From contig JAUXOH010000384.1 in NCBI GenBank assembly GCA_030682505.1, positions 1 to 14,319 on the forward strand: a DNA stretch of 14,319 nucleotides. Direction: 5' to 3'. The notes beneath the pieces were generated by a model. The model did no database searches. It was not told the origin of the DNA and worked only from the letters and a program-made list of their open reading frames with translations. The translations under genes were made by a program, and so were the position numbers. Below are positions 7,210 to 13,406 of the stretch, piece after piece. The stretch is from Candidatus Didemnitutus sp. (GTDB taxonomy: Bacteria; Verrucomicrobiota; Verrucomicrobiia; Opitutales; Opitutaceae). Each line of letters opens with the position of its first letter. Position 1 is the first letter of the stretch.

Positions 7210-9475
7210 GCTCCTTCGCTCCCTCGCGGTCGGCGGCAGCGCGCTGGCGCTGGTCGTGGTCGCCTCCGCCTACGACATCATCCGCGCCGAGGGCACGGCG
7301 GCGATCGTGAAGTGGAACCCGGGCACCGTGACAATGCAGATCAAGGTTGGCACCACGCCCACGCTTCAGGACGGAACCAATTATTCCACCAGCGTGCAGG
7401 CCGCGATGGCCGACTGGAATGCCGTGATGGGCACCCTTCAGTTTGCCGGCAATGTCGCCGCCGCCGGGGCCGGCGTGGATCGCAACGGCATCAACGGGGC
7501 GTTCTTTGCCGCCGACATCTATGGCGAAGCATTTGGCGAGAACACCATCGCGGTGACGCTTTCCTACCGCTCGTCGCAGGCGCAGAGCGACGGCACCTAC
7601 CGTCGCACGCAATCGGATGTCATCTTCAACAACGCCCGCACGTGGAATTCCTACCGTGGTTTCACGCAGTCGGGCTCGCTCGACATCCGCCGCGTCGCGT
7701 TGCACGAGCTCGGGCACGTGCTCGGCCTCGACCATCCCGACGAGGCCGGCCAAACGCTGACCGCGATCATGAACAGCCGCATCAGCAGTGTGGACCGCCT
7801 GCAGCAGGACGACATTGACGGCGCGCAGTTCCTCTACGGCACTCCGGGCTCGGTCACACGTCCGGCTCACGACGCCTTCGCCGCCGCCCTCCCGATCACC
7901 CTCACCAACAACACGACGTTGATCACGAGTTCGAGCACCAACGCCACGAAGGAGCCCAACGAGCCAAACCACGCGCCCGGCGAGCCAGGCGGTGCCTCCG
8001 TCTGGTGGCGATGGACCGCCACCGGGACAGGCAGCGTCACCGCGGTCACCGACGGCAGCAACTTCGACACCCTGCTGGCCTCCTACACCGGAACGCAGGT
8101 CGGCGCCCTCACGCAGCTGGCCGCCAACGATGACGTTGAGACCCCGGCGCAGAATCCATCCCCGACCCGCAAGCGCACCAGCATCATCACCTTCACTGTC
8201 ACCGCGGGCACGGTTTACTATTTTGCGGTCGATGGTTGGGCGGGCGAAACCGGTTCGGTGCGGCTGGAGATATTCTTCACTGCGTCCGGCGGCGGAGGAG
8301 GGTCGACTCCGGTCACGCTGCCGACCGCCACGTTGGCGCCGCAGACTGTCACGACCGGTCTCAATGCTTCGATCAGCGCCCAGCTGGTCGGCAATGCCAC
8401 CTACCAGTGGCAGATCTCGACGGACGGCGGCACCACGTGGACAAGTCTCGCGAATGGTGGGCTCTACAGCGGAGCCAACTCACCCACGTTGACCATCTCG
8501 GGTGCGACCGTGGGGGCGCGCTATCGCTATGTGGTCACGACGGCCGGCGGATCCGGCACGAGTAACGCCGCCCTGCTCACGATCGCCCCCTTGGTGTTGC
8601 CCTTCCCGGCCGCGATCGCCGTGGACAGCAATTTCAACCTCTACGTGGGCGATACCGCGTCGGATGCCGTGCAACTCGTCACGGCGACTGGTGTGGTGAA
8701 TATTTTTGCCGGCCTCGCCGGACAGACCGGCACCACCGATGCCACGGGCAGTGCGGCGCGTTTCAATGATCCCAGTGGCGTCACTTTGGCGACCAACGGC
8801 ACCCTGACGGTTTCTGACACCGCCAACGCCACGATCCGGCGCATCACGGCGGGTGGGGTGGTGACGACGCTGGCGGGTTCACCGAGCGCGCGCGGCAACA
8901 CTGACGGCACGGGTGCAGCGGCGACGTTCCGTTCGCCGACTGGCATCGCGCAAGACACCGCGGGCAATCTTTACGTCGCCGACGCGCAGAATCACACGAT
9001 CCGGCGCATCACCTCGACGGGGGCGGTTTCCACTTACGCCGGTGCGGCCGGTGTTTCCGGTTCCGCCGACGGCAATGCCACCACCGCCCGTTTCAATAAC
9101 CCCACCGGGATCGCCGTGGACAGCAATGGCAATGTGTTTGTCGCCGATACGACCAACAATACGATTCGTCGCATCAGTGCTTTGGGCGGTGTCGTGACGA
9201 TTGCCGGAGTTGCGGGCGTGAGCGGGAGCAGCGATGGCGTGGGTTCGGACGCGTTGTTTAATCAACCTTCGGGTGTGGCGGTCGATCTCACGGGTGACGT
9301 CTATGTGGCCGACACGGGCAATTCCACGATTCGCCGGATCACTTCACTCGGGTTGGTTTCGACCGTGGCGGGCCTGCCGGGTGTCGCCGGACTCAAGGAC
9401 GGCAGCGGCAACAACGCTTGGTTCAATGTTACCGATTTTTCTCTGATCGTAAATTTTGCCGAATTGGCGTCGTAG
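7199..9475 (+). CDS. Matrixin-type zinc metalloprotease with NHL propeller, truncated by transposon insertion
   Basis: The GTG start at 7199 is chosen for its AAAGGAG site 6 nt upstream and the signal peptide that follows (PSKLLRSLAVGGSALALVVV). The interrupted frame yields 758 aa, the last ~16 (from VTDFSLIV) encoded by the transposon end. Domains: a matrixin (M10-type) catalytic domain to about residue 220, with HELGHVLGLDH at 169-179 giving zinc ligands His169, His173 and His179, catalytic Glu170 and a Met-turn near 191; a pre-peptidase-C-like beta domain at about 220-365; an Ig-like domain at about 375-465; then NHL repeats from about 467. Five blades are complete (typical core YVADTGNSTIRRI); blade six and the sorting tail lie beyond the insertion at 13123-13402. 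Restored length is 833 aa. The truncated product may still be exported and active but cannot be anchored or C-terminally processed, and an open five-blade propeller may be unstable. Substrate unknown. Confidence 0.88.
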   Translation: MPSKLLRSLAVGGSALALVVVASAYDIIRAEGTAAIVKWNPGTVTMQIKVGTTPTLQDGTNYSTSVQAAMADWNAVMGTLQFAGNVAAAGAGVDRNGINGAFFAADIYGEAFGENTIAVTLSYRSSQAQSDGTYRRTQSDVIFNNARTWNSYRGFTQSGSLDIRRVALHELGHVLGLDHPDEAGQTLTAIMNSRISSVDRLQQDDIDGAQFLYGTPGSVTRPAHDAFAAALPITLTNNTTLITSSSTNATKEPNEPNHAPGEPGGASVWWRWTATGTGSVTAVTDGSNFDTLLASYTGTQVGALTQLAANDDVETPAQNPSPTRKRTSIITFTVTAGTVYYFAVDGWAGETGSVRLEIFFTASGGGGGSTPVTLPTATLAPQTVTTGLNASISAQLVGNATYQWQISTDGGTTWTSLANGGLYSGANSPTLTISGATVGARYRYVVTTAGGSGTSNAALLTIAPLVLPFPAAIAVDSNFNLYVGDTASDAVQLVTATGVVNIFAGLAGQTGTTDATGSAARFNDPSGVTLATNGTLTVSDTANATIRRITAGGVVTTLAGSPSARGNTDGTGAAATFRSPTGIAQDTAGNLYVADAQNHTIRRITSTGAVSTYAGAAGVSGSADGNATTARFNNPTGIAVDSNGNVFVADTTNNTIRRISALGGVVTIAGVAGVSGSSDGVGSDALFNQPSGVAVDLTGDVYVADTGNSTIRRITSLGLVSTVAGLPGVAGLKDGSGNNAWFNVTDFSLIVNFAELAS
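9421..9426 (+). repeat. Target-site duplication, left copy (GTTCAA)
   Basis: GTTCAA directly precedes the TGTTACCG tip of the element and is repeated directly after the other tip at 13123-13128. Keeping only one copy joins codon 742 (TTC) to the downstream frame, giving the NHL sequence NNAWFNQPKAVAV. Confidence 0.9.
9427..9461 (+). repeat. Left terminal inverted repeat
   Basis: The pattern is TGTTACCG, 12 variable bases, then TCGTA, 5 bases and TGCCG. The reverse complement of 13088-13122 has the same three blocks at identical spacing. The outer block is probably the cleavage site and the inner TCGTA block part of the first transposase-binding site. Confidence 0.85.
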
Positions 9476-9841
9476 GGATTTTTTGAGTCTGGCCGGACTG
9501 GCATGGTATTTTGCAGCCAAGTTGCCGCGCTGTGGTCGCATTTGTGATGGCGCGGAGCGGCTGGCGTTGACTCAGGTGTGGGCGCTTGCGATGGGAGCGT
9601 GGATGTTTCGCTCAGCCGATTTTTCATCGTAAGCGTTCGGACCCGTGCGGTCGTAAGGTTTTGAACCGGACTGCGGTCGTAAGCGTGGTTATCGGTTCCA
9701 TTCTTACGATGGGAGCGTGGTTTTTCGACGCGGCCGATTTCCGGTCGCAAGCGTTCGGACCGATGCGCTCGTATGGTTTTTTGCCACGCTCCGGTCGTAG
9801 TGTGACCGGAGCGGGCGAATGGCGGGTGCGGAGGACGGTGT
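9470..9841. repeat. Transposon left end: repeat array, no gene
   Basis: This stretch is non-coding as far as I can see. A 77-bp direct repeat occurs at 9586-9662 and 9704-9780, start-to-start 118 bp, about 60 of 77 identical by eye. Each copy opens with TTRCGATGGGAGCGTGG; a third version is inverted in the right end at 13035-13050. TCGTA, often followed by AG, recurs in one orientation at 9470, 9627, 9651, 9677, 9769 and 9795, with TCGCA at 9745 and one inverted copy at 9705. Together with the tip copy at 9447 this forms a ladder of probable transposase-binding sites. Such repeats, dense at one end and sparse at the other, are known from Tn7-like ends; the binding role here is inferred. Confidence 0.7.
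9787..9813 (-). terminator. Strong hairpin just past the transposon operon
   Basis: CGCTCCGGTC at 9787-9796 and GACCGGAGCG at 9804-9813 form a perfect 10-bp stem with a 7-nt loop. It sits 29 bp past the last minus-strand gene, where a terminator would be expected, but the minus-strand transcript continues with an A-run, not a U-run. It could be a weak or factor-dependent terminator, or part of the end structure, since one TCGTA motif spans the stem and loop. Confidence 0.35.
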
Positions 9842-10153
9842 TTACGGCGTGGTGATTTCAGTCATCGTGTCGTGGAAGGACCGGCCGAGGACTTGGACGA
9901 GGAAGTCGATGGCGTTGCCGCTCGAGTTTCGTTCGGGCCAACGCCAATAGCTTGCCTTCACGATGAGGCCGGGGAAGGCGGGCACCAGGCAGTTGCCGCC
10001 ACCGGTCTCGACGAGCCGGTGCCCGCGTTTTTCGAGGAGCTTGGCCAGATCGGCCATCCGCGCGTCGCGGATTTGTTCGCGGGTCCACGGCCGCGTTTTC
10101 TGCTCAGGGTGGTTGAGTGTGGTCATCGGGTCAGGGGTGAATCGGGGAATCAC
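9842..10153 (-). CDS. Small CHC2/DUF3991-like protein of the transposon, function unknown
   Basis: A 103-aa protein. The GTG at 10153 is chosen because GGAGG lies about 7 nt upstream; an ATG at 10126 has no such site. This start overlaps the ATPase gene by 23 bp, implying coupled translation. The core runs from WTREQIRDARMADLAKLLEK (about 23-42) through a beta region to YWRWPERNSSGNAIDFLVQV (about 69-88) and GRSFHDTMTEI. The GNAIDFL motif and the flanking pattern resemble the N-terminal CHC2/DUF3991 zinc-ribbon region of primase-like and plasmid mobilisation proteins, recognised by eye. The family's zinc Cys set is missing: only one Cys (55) is present and there is no downstream Toprim domain. 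It could be a DNA-binding accessory for target choice or replication-coupled insertion, or a degenerate passenger. Position as the third gene after transposase and ATPase is where Tn7-like elements keep TniQ, but no sequence resemblance to TniQ is seen. Confidence 0.8.
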   Translation of the reverse strand: MIPRFTPDPMTTLNHPEQKTRPWTREQIRDARMADLAKLLEKRGHRLVETGGGNCLVPAFPGLIVKASYWRWPERNSSGNAIDFLVQVLGRSFHDTMTEITTP

Positions 10154-10934
10154 AGTCTTTCCTCCAGTGGGGTTGGATGAGCACGCGGTTGACCTGTTTC
10201 AAATCGACGGTGCGGATCTGATCGCGGACGGCCTCAATGAGCGAGGCGACGCAGAGGTTTTTGGTGCGGCGCAGCAGGCCTTCGCCGGAGCGCACGATGA
10301 GGGCGAGCGCGTCGGGGGTGAAGGTGTTGTGGCCGAGGGCGGCGCGGTCCAATTCGCCCAGCACAAACGCTTCGATCGTCTCGGGCGCGAGCCGCGGCAT
10401 GACGACCGAGTAGGTGACGCGGGAGCGGATCTCCTCGTTCTGGACGAGGGCGAGCGTCTGCAACAGCGGAGGCTGGGCGATGAGCACCAGGTTGTGCGAG
10501 CGCGGGAAGTCCTCGAAGAGCAGCCGCAACTTGCGCAGACAATCGGCCTGCATGAGATGCGCGTCGTCGATGATCGGCACAAGCATCTTGCCCGCCCGGT
10601 GGACACGGAAGGCTTCCTGCACGAGCAGCCGTTCGCAGTGGTGGTCCTGACCGTTGAACTCGATCTGGAAGGCCTGGCAGAGGATGCGCAGGGTGTTGTG
10701 GTAGGTGTGCAGCGTGCGGTTGACGACCGGCGTGATGAGCCGCTTGGGGTCGTGCGCGAGGAGCGCATCTTTGAGCACGCTTTTGCCGGTGCCGGGTTCG
10801 CCGAGCACGAGACAAAGTCCACCCTGCTGGGCGTGGACCTTGAGGATGTCGAAGATTTCCTGCTGGTGCGTGAGCAGCGTGAGCGACTCCGCGGCGAAGG
10901 GATTTTTCAGCAGACCGAAGTGGGCGCGGATCAT
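10131..10934 (-). CDS. AAA+ ATPase of transposon, ExeA/TnsC/TniB-like
   Basis: A 267-aa ATPase. It begins MIRAHFGLLKNPFA, the usual opening of the ExeA/GspA-type transposition ATPases. Walker A GEPGTGKS is at 45-52 and Walker B LVPIIDDAH at 118-126, with a sensor region near LVLIAQPPLLQTL (about 150-162) and a C-terminal helical lid. Proteins of this kind select and hold target DNA and activate the transposase, as TnsC, TniB and MuB do; target immunity is possible but not shown. The ATG overlaps the transposase stop as ATGA and has GGAGG 7 nt upstream. ExeA of type II secretion has an extra peptidoglycan-binding domain which is absent here, so the closeness to gspDEF is accidental. IstB of IS21 is smaller and differs at the N terminus. 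Confidence 0.9.
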   Translation of the reverse strand: MIRAHFGLLKNPFAAESLTLLTHQQEIFDILKVHAQQGGLCLVLGEPGTGKSVLKDALLAHDPKRLITPVVNRTLHTYHNTLRILCQAFQIEFNGQDHHCERLLVQEAFRVHRAGKMLVPIIDDAHLMQADCLRKLRLLFEDFPRSHNLVLIAQPPLLQTLALVQNEEIRSRVTYSVVMPRLAPETIEAFVLGELDRAALGHNTFTPDALALIVRSGEGLLRRTKNLCVASLIEAVRDQIRTVDLKQVNRVLIQPHWRKDCDSPIHP

Positions 10935-12154
10935 GGCTGGACCTCCGGTACCGGCTTCCGGTCATTGGCGATGGCATCGAGCGGCCGGGCCTCGCCCATG
11001 CGCTCGCCCTTGTAATAAACGACGACGCGGGTGGACGGGCTCCGGCGCTCGAAGCGGATCTGAATCGTGCGGTCGGGCAGATGGCGCGGGGCCTCGAAGC
11101 GAATCGCTTTGAACGAAAAGGTGTTGTCGGTGCGGACGTGCCGCTCCTCCTCGACGTAGAACATTTCATCGTTGGCTTCGTTGGGCGGGAGGAAACGCAC
11201 GCGGCTGCGGTCGAGCGCGAAGCGGTCCAGCGGGCTCATTCCGAGCACGGAGTGGAGCTGCGCGTTGTAGTGCTCCTCGACCCACGCGATGAACTGGCGG
11301 TTGAGCGCCTCCAGCGAGGACAGGTCGAGCGTACGGGACAGGAACTGGTCGCGGGTGGTCCGGAAAAATCTTTCCACTTTCCCTTTCGCCGCACCATCGC
11401 GGACGGGCGTGTGATGGAGCAGGCAGCCGACCCGGGCGCAAATCTGGATGATTTCCTTGGAGGAGTAGATCGATCCGTTATCCACGTAGAGTGAGACTGG
11501 CACGCCGCGTTTGTAGAAAGCGGCTCGGATCGCCTCGATGAGCGTGTCCACATTTTCGGCACAGAAGAACTGCCCGTGGCAGCAGACCCGCGACGCATCA
11601 TCGACGAAGGCGATCAACCGGGTCTGCACCTTCGCGCCTTCGTGGGTGACGTGCGGCCCGTAGAGCGTGTCGGCCTGCCACATCTCATTCGCGTGCGCCT
11701 TGGCGAAGGCGAGCCGGTGCTTGTTCTCGCAGTCCAGGTCCGGCTTGAGCATTTCAAACTGCTTCACGAGCCGCGAAAACGTGTTCGGCGCCACCTGCGA
11801 GCGGGTGAGCAGGCCTTGCTCGATGCACAGCCGGTACAGCATGGAACGCTTGGGACTTTGGCCGCGAAGTTTGGGCAGAACCGTCCGGATCGCCTCCAGC
11901 AGGATTTCCGCGTTCACCTTGCGGATTTTGCCCTTGTCGGCGCGAGTGGCGGTTTGCAGCGCGGTGACGCCGTGCTTCTTGTAATGGGAGTACCAGGTCT
12001 GGATCGTCCGCCAGGTGAACTGCCGGGTGTGCCCGTCCTCGTCGGTGAAGGTCGTCTGGGCGACGGCCTTGATCCGGGCTTGGATACAGTGGCCTTCGGC
12101 CATGTCGATGGCTCCGAGAACGCGCATTTTAAGATAGGAGGTGGGATTATGCAT
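10931..12154 (-). CDS. DD35E transposase, rve/integrase-core, TnsB/TniA/MuA-like
   Basis: A 407-aa transposase that would cut and join the element's 3' ends. Residues 1-75 hold a helix-turn-helix region (QFTWRTIQTWYSHYKKHGV); a second DNA-binding helical region follows to about 140. The RNase H-like core has Asp162 in MWQADTLYGPH, Asp225 in LYVDNGSIYSS and Glu261 in GAAKGKVERFFRTTR, an exact D-62-D-35-E spacing with all catalytic residues kept. A C-terminal beta-barrel of the Mu_transpos_C type starts near 330 (DEMFYVEEERHVRTDNTFSF). The length is shorter than TnsB, TniA or MuA. No Shine-Dalgarno site precedes the ATG at 12154, but the start MHNPTSYLKMRVLGAID fits relatives as I recall them; Met10 is the alternative. 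Its end overlaps the ATPase gene. The intact frame suggests the element was recently active. Confidence 0.93.
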   Translation of the reverse strand: MHNPTSYLKMRVLGAIDMAEGHCIQARIKAVAQTTFTDEDGHTRQFTWRTIQTWYSHYKKHGVTALQTATRADKGKIRKVNAEILLEAIRTVLPKLRGQSPKRSMLYRLCIEQGLLTRSQVAPNTFSRLVKQFEMLKPDLDCENKHRLAFAKAHANEMWQADTLYGPHVTHEGAKVQTRLIAFVDDASRVCCHGQFFCAENVDTLIEAIRAAFYKRGVPVSLYVDNGSIYSSKEIIQICARVGCLLHHTPVRDGAAKGKVERFFRTTRDQFLSRTLDLSSLEALNRQFIAWVEEHYNAQLHSVLGMSPLDRFALDRSRVRFLPPNEANDEMFYVEEERHVRTDNTFSFKAIRFEAPRHLPDRTIQIRFERRSPSTRVVVYYKGERMGEARPLDAIANDRKPVPEVQP

Positions 12155-12349
12155 CGGGAGTTTGTGGGGAGTTGCGCCGGGAAGGAATTTTCCCGGCCAC
12201 GCGCAGCCAAACCGGCCCGCCCCGCCGGGCCGCAGGGTGTTTTCGTGTTGCCGGTGGATCGCGATTTTTCCCTGACGGCGCGGTGCGGCATGAATTCGGG
12301 CGGAAAAACGCGGGCGCGGAACGCGGCGGCGTTGATCAAACGGGGCGAT
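12155..12349. other. Spacer between zinc-ribbon gene and transposase gene
   Basis: This 195-bp stretch shows no supported gene. It contains inverted repeats CCGGGAA/TTCCCGG at 12177-12183 and 12190-12196, and GGCCCG/CGGGCC around 12212-12229. Such a gap before the transposase, which lacks a Shine-Dalgarno site, may carry its promoter or an mRNA structure that limits transposase, but no clear promoter was found. Confidence 0.4.
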
Positions 12350-12909
12350 TCAACCCAGCCACGCGCTCTGAAAATGCCGCTGGTACGCGGCGAGCGCACA
12401 GGAGTCTTGGGCAAAAGCTTTCCGGAGATGTTCGAGCGTCTGGAAGAACGGATCGATCTGCCCGCTCCCCGGCGCAGGATGCTCGCGGGATAGACAACTT
12501 CGCACGGCCCCCTGCCGGTGCCGGCACCGGCGGACGATGCCGTAAACCGCCTCCAGGGAAAACGGCAGGTGCAGGATTTCGGCGGCGGCCTTGATTGTCG
12601 CCCCGGCGAGCAGTTTCCGCAGCAGCGTCCAGAGCAACCCGGCGGTGAACGTGTGGCGCGGCAGCACGCCCGCGAGGAACAGCGGGAAGGTTTTGCCGCA
12701 GCCACCGCGCTGCCCGCGATCAGAACAGAACGCCCGCTGGCCCCGGACAATCTGGCCGTTCACCACCGCCGGATCGTTGCCGCGCAGCACGCTGTGGCGG
12801 TTCAGCGTGCCCCGGCACCCGCAGTGCGGGCAGCACCGCTGCTTGAGCGAAAAAGCACGGCGCTCAACTCCTCGTCGTCACGCGTAAACTGGACCGGGGT
12901 AGAAAACAT
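12350..12909 (-). pseudogene. Zinc-ribbon/HTH protein of the transposon, split by a 1-nt frameshift
   Basis: The ATG at 12909 has AGGAAGG 6 nt upstream and reads MFSTPVQFTRDDEELSAVLF before entering a wrong frame and stopping after 35 codons. At the minus-strand T5 run (12854-12850), adding one T, or a -1 ribosomal slip, continues the frame as SLKQRCCPHCGCRGTLNRHS and on to the stop at 12350, about 186 aa in all. The restored protein has a zinc ribbon (RCCPHCG, then FCSDRGQRGGCGKTF), a helical HTH-like part (LAGATIKAAAEILHLPFSLE) and a basic segment IVRRCRHRQGAVRS. Such zinc-ribbon/HTH modules occur in transposition and regulatory proteins. As first gene in the element it might be a regulator or target-site factor. 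Explanations for the shift are decay, a sequencing slip in a homopolymer, or programmed frameshifting. It is not the DDE enzyme. Confidence 0.75.
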
Positions 12910-13087
12910 AGCCCGCCTTCCTGCCCGAAGGCCCCCGGAAGCGGCGAGGCTTTTTCCACGGCACCCCCAATCCACGGGGCTCGGTTCAGAAGGATACCAA
13001 TATAAAAGAAGGACGGCACTGACGGCCCTCCGAGCACGCTCCCACCGTAAACCCGCTCAGGATTATGATTTCATCGCGGCTCAAACA
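12910..13087. repeat. Transposon right end, inner part
   Basis: The stretch is non-coding and shorter than the left end. The minus strand reads TTACGGTGGGAGCGTG at 13050-13035, matching the left-end motifs at 9586 and 9704 in inverted orientation, about 73 bp in from the tip. Next to the zinc-ribbon gene, GCCTTC at 12915-12920 and GAAGGC at 12927-12932 pair as a 6-bp stem covering that gene's Shine-Dalgarno site. A T/A-rich patch at 12998-13010 could include the operon's -10 element, but no matching -35 was found. Confidence 0.6.
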
Positions 13088-13122
13088 CGGCACTTCCTAC
13101 GACGGCACTGCGGCCGGTAACA
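13088..13122 (-). repeat. Right terminal inverted repeat
   Basis: Read on the minus strand this is TGTTACCG, 12 bases, TCGTA, 5 bases, TGCCG, the same blocks and spacing as 9427-9461. The plus-strand tip ends in ACA directly before the second GTTCAA. Confidence 0.85.
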
Positions 13123-13128
13123 GTTCAA
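13123..13128 (+). repeat. Target-site duplication, right copy (GTTCAA)
   Basis: This is an exact repeat of 9421-9426 directly after the element's ACA tip. A 6-bp duplication differs from the 5 bp typical of Tn7, Mu and Tn5053. A 5-bp reading would break the symmetry of the TGTTACCG tips. Confidence 0.9.
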
Positions 13129-13402
13129 CCAACCCAAGGCCGTCGCGGTCGCGTCGGACGGCGCCATCTATGTGGCGGACACGGGCAATTCAATTCTGCG
13201 CCGCGTATCGAGCGGGCAGGTGACGACGATCACCCTCTCCCAGGGTCTCACAACGACGCCGGCGCCACCCCCGACGCCTACCCCCACGCCGACCCCGGCC
13301 CCAACCTCAGGAGGTGGCGGAGGCGGGGGCGCGCCCAGTGGTTGGTTCCTTGCCCTCATTTCCCTCGCCGGTATTACCCGTTGGCTGCAACGCCGCCGCT
13401 AA
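13123..13402 (+). pseudogene. 3' end of the matrixin/NHL gene: sixth NHL blade and C-terminal sorting tail
   Basis: Separated from its 5' part by the transposon, this piece encodes about 92 residues in the same frame as 7199-9426. It begins FNQPKAVAVASDGAIYVADT, the sixth NHL blade, nearly a copy of blade five. A Thr/Pro-rich linker follows (TPAPPPTPTPTPTPAPT), then seven Gly, then the hydrophobic segment APSGWFLALISLAGITRW and a basic end LQRRR. Gly-rich stretch, transmembrane helix and Arg cluster are the three parts of GlyGly-CTERM/PEP-CTERM-like sorting signals. The rhombosortase-like gene starts 4 bp later, strongly hinting that this tail is its substrate. The piece has no start codon or ribosome site of its own at the junction, so it is probably not translated. 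Confidence 0.88.
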
Positions 13403-13406
13403 CGCG

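Larger units (their letters stand above)
9427..13122 (-). mobile_element. Tn7/Mu/Tn5053-like transposon, 3,696 bp, inserted in the matrixin gene
   Basis: The element has TGT...ACA ends, an imperfect 35-bp terminal inverted repeat and a 6-bp target duplication. Exact borders are fixed by the host gene, which becomes one intact frame when the element and one GTTCAA are removed. All four element genes run on the minus strand: a frameshifted zinc-ribbon/HTH gene, a DD35E transposase, an AAA+ ATPase and a small CHC2-like gene, the last three overlapping as an operon. A transposase plus TnsC/TniB-type ATPase with arrayed end sites is the core plan of Tn7, Tn5053/Tn402 and Mu. No TnsA, TniQ/TnsD, resolvase, CRISPR array or passenger gene was found. 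Without TnsA, a copy-in route through a cointegrate is likely, but that is inference. Base composition is as GC-rich as the host except at the tips, suggesting transfer from a similar genome. I cannot assign a named family. Confidence 0.92.

Noticed and set aside
9586..9800. Regularly spaced repeats as a CRISPR array
   Set aside because: The shared units are only 5-17 bp, spacing varies, one copy is inverted, and there are only two long copies with no cas genes. End-binding sites fit better.
9427..9841. Structured guide RNA (omega or bridge-RNA type) in the left end
   Set aside because: Apart from one 10-bp hairpin I see no conserved fold, and the element has a DDE transposase rather than TnpB or IS110-type proteins.
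10931..12154. IS21 (istA/istB) identity for the transposase-ATPase pair
   Set aside because: The ATPase has the ExeA-type FGLLKNPF opening rather than an IstB pattern, and the extra genes and repeat-rich asymmetric ends do not fit IS21.
11576..12493. A 305-codon plus-strand frame opposite the transposase
   Set aside because: The minus strand encodes an intact DD35E transposase here; the plus-strand frame has no family pattern.
9427..13122. CRISPR-associated transposon
   Set aside because: There is no CRISPR array, Cas12k, Cascade gene or TniQ within the element borders.
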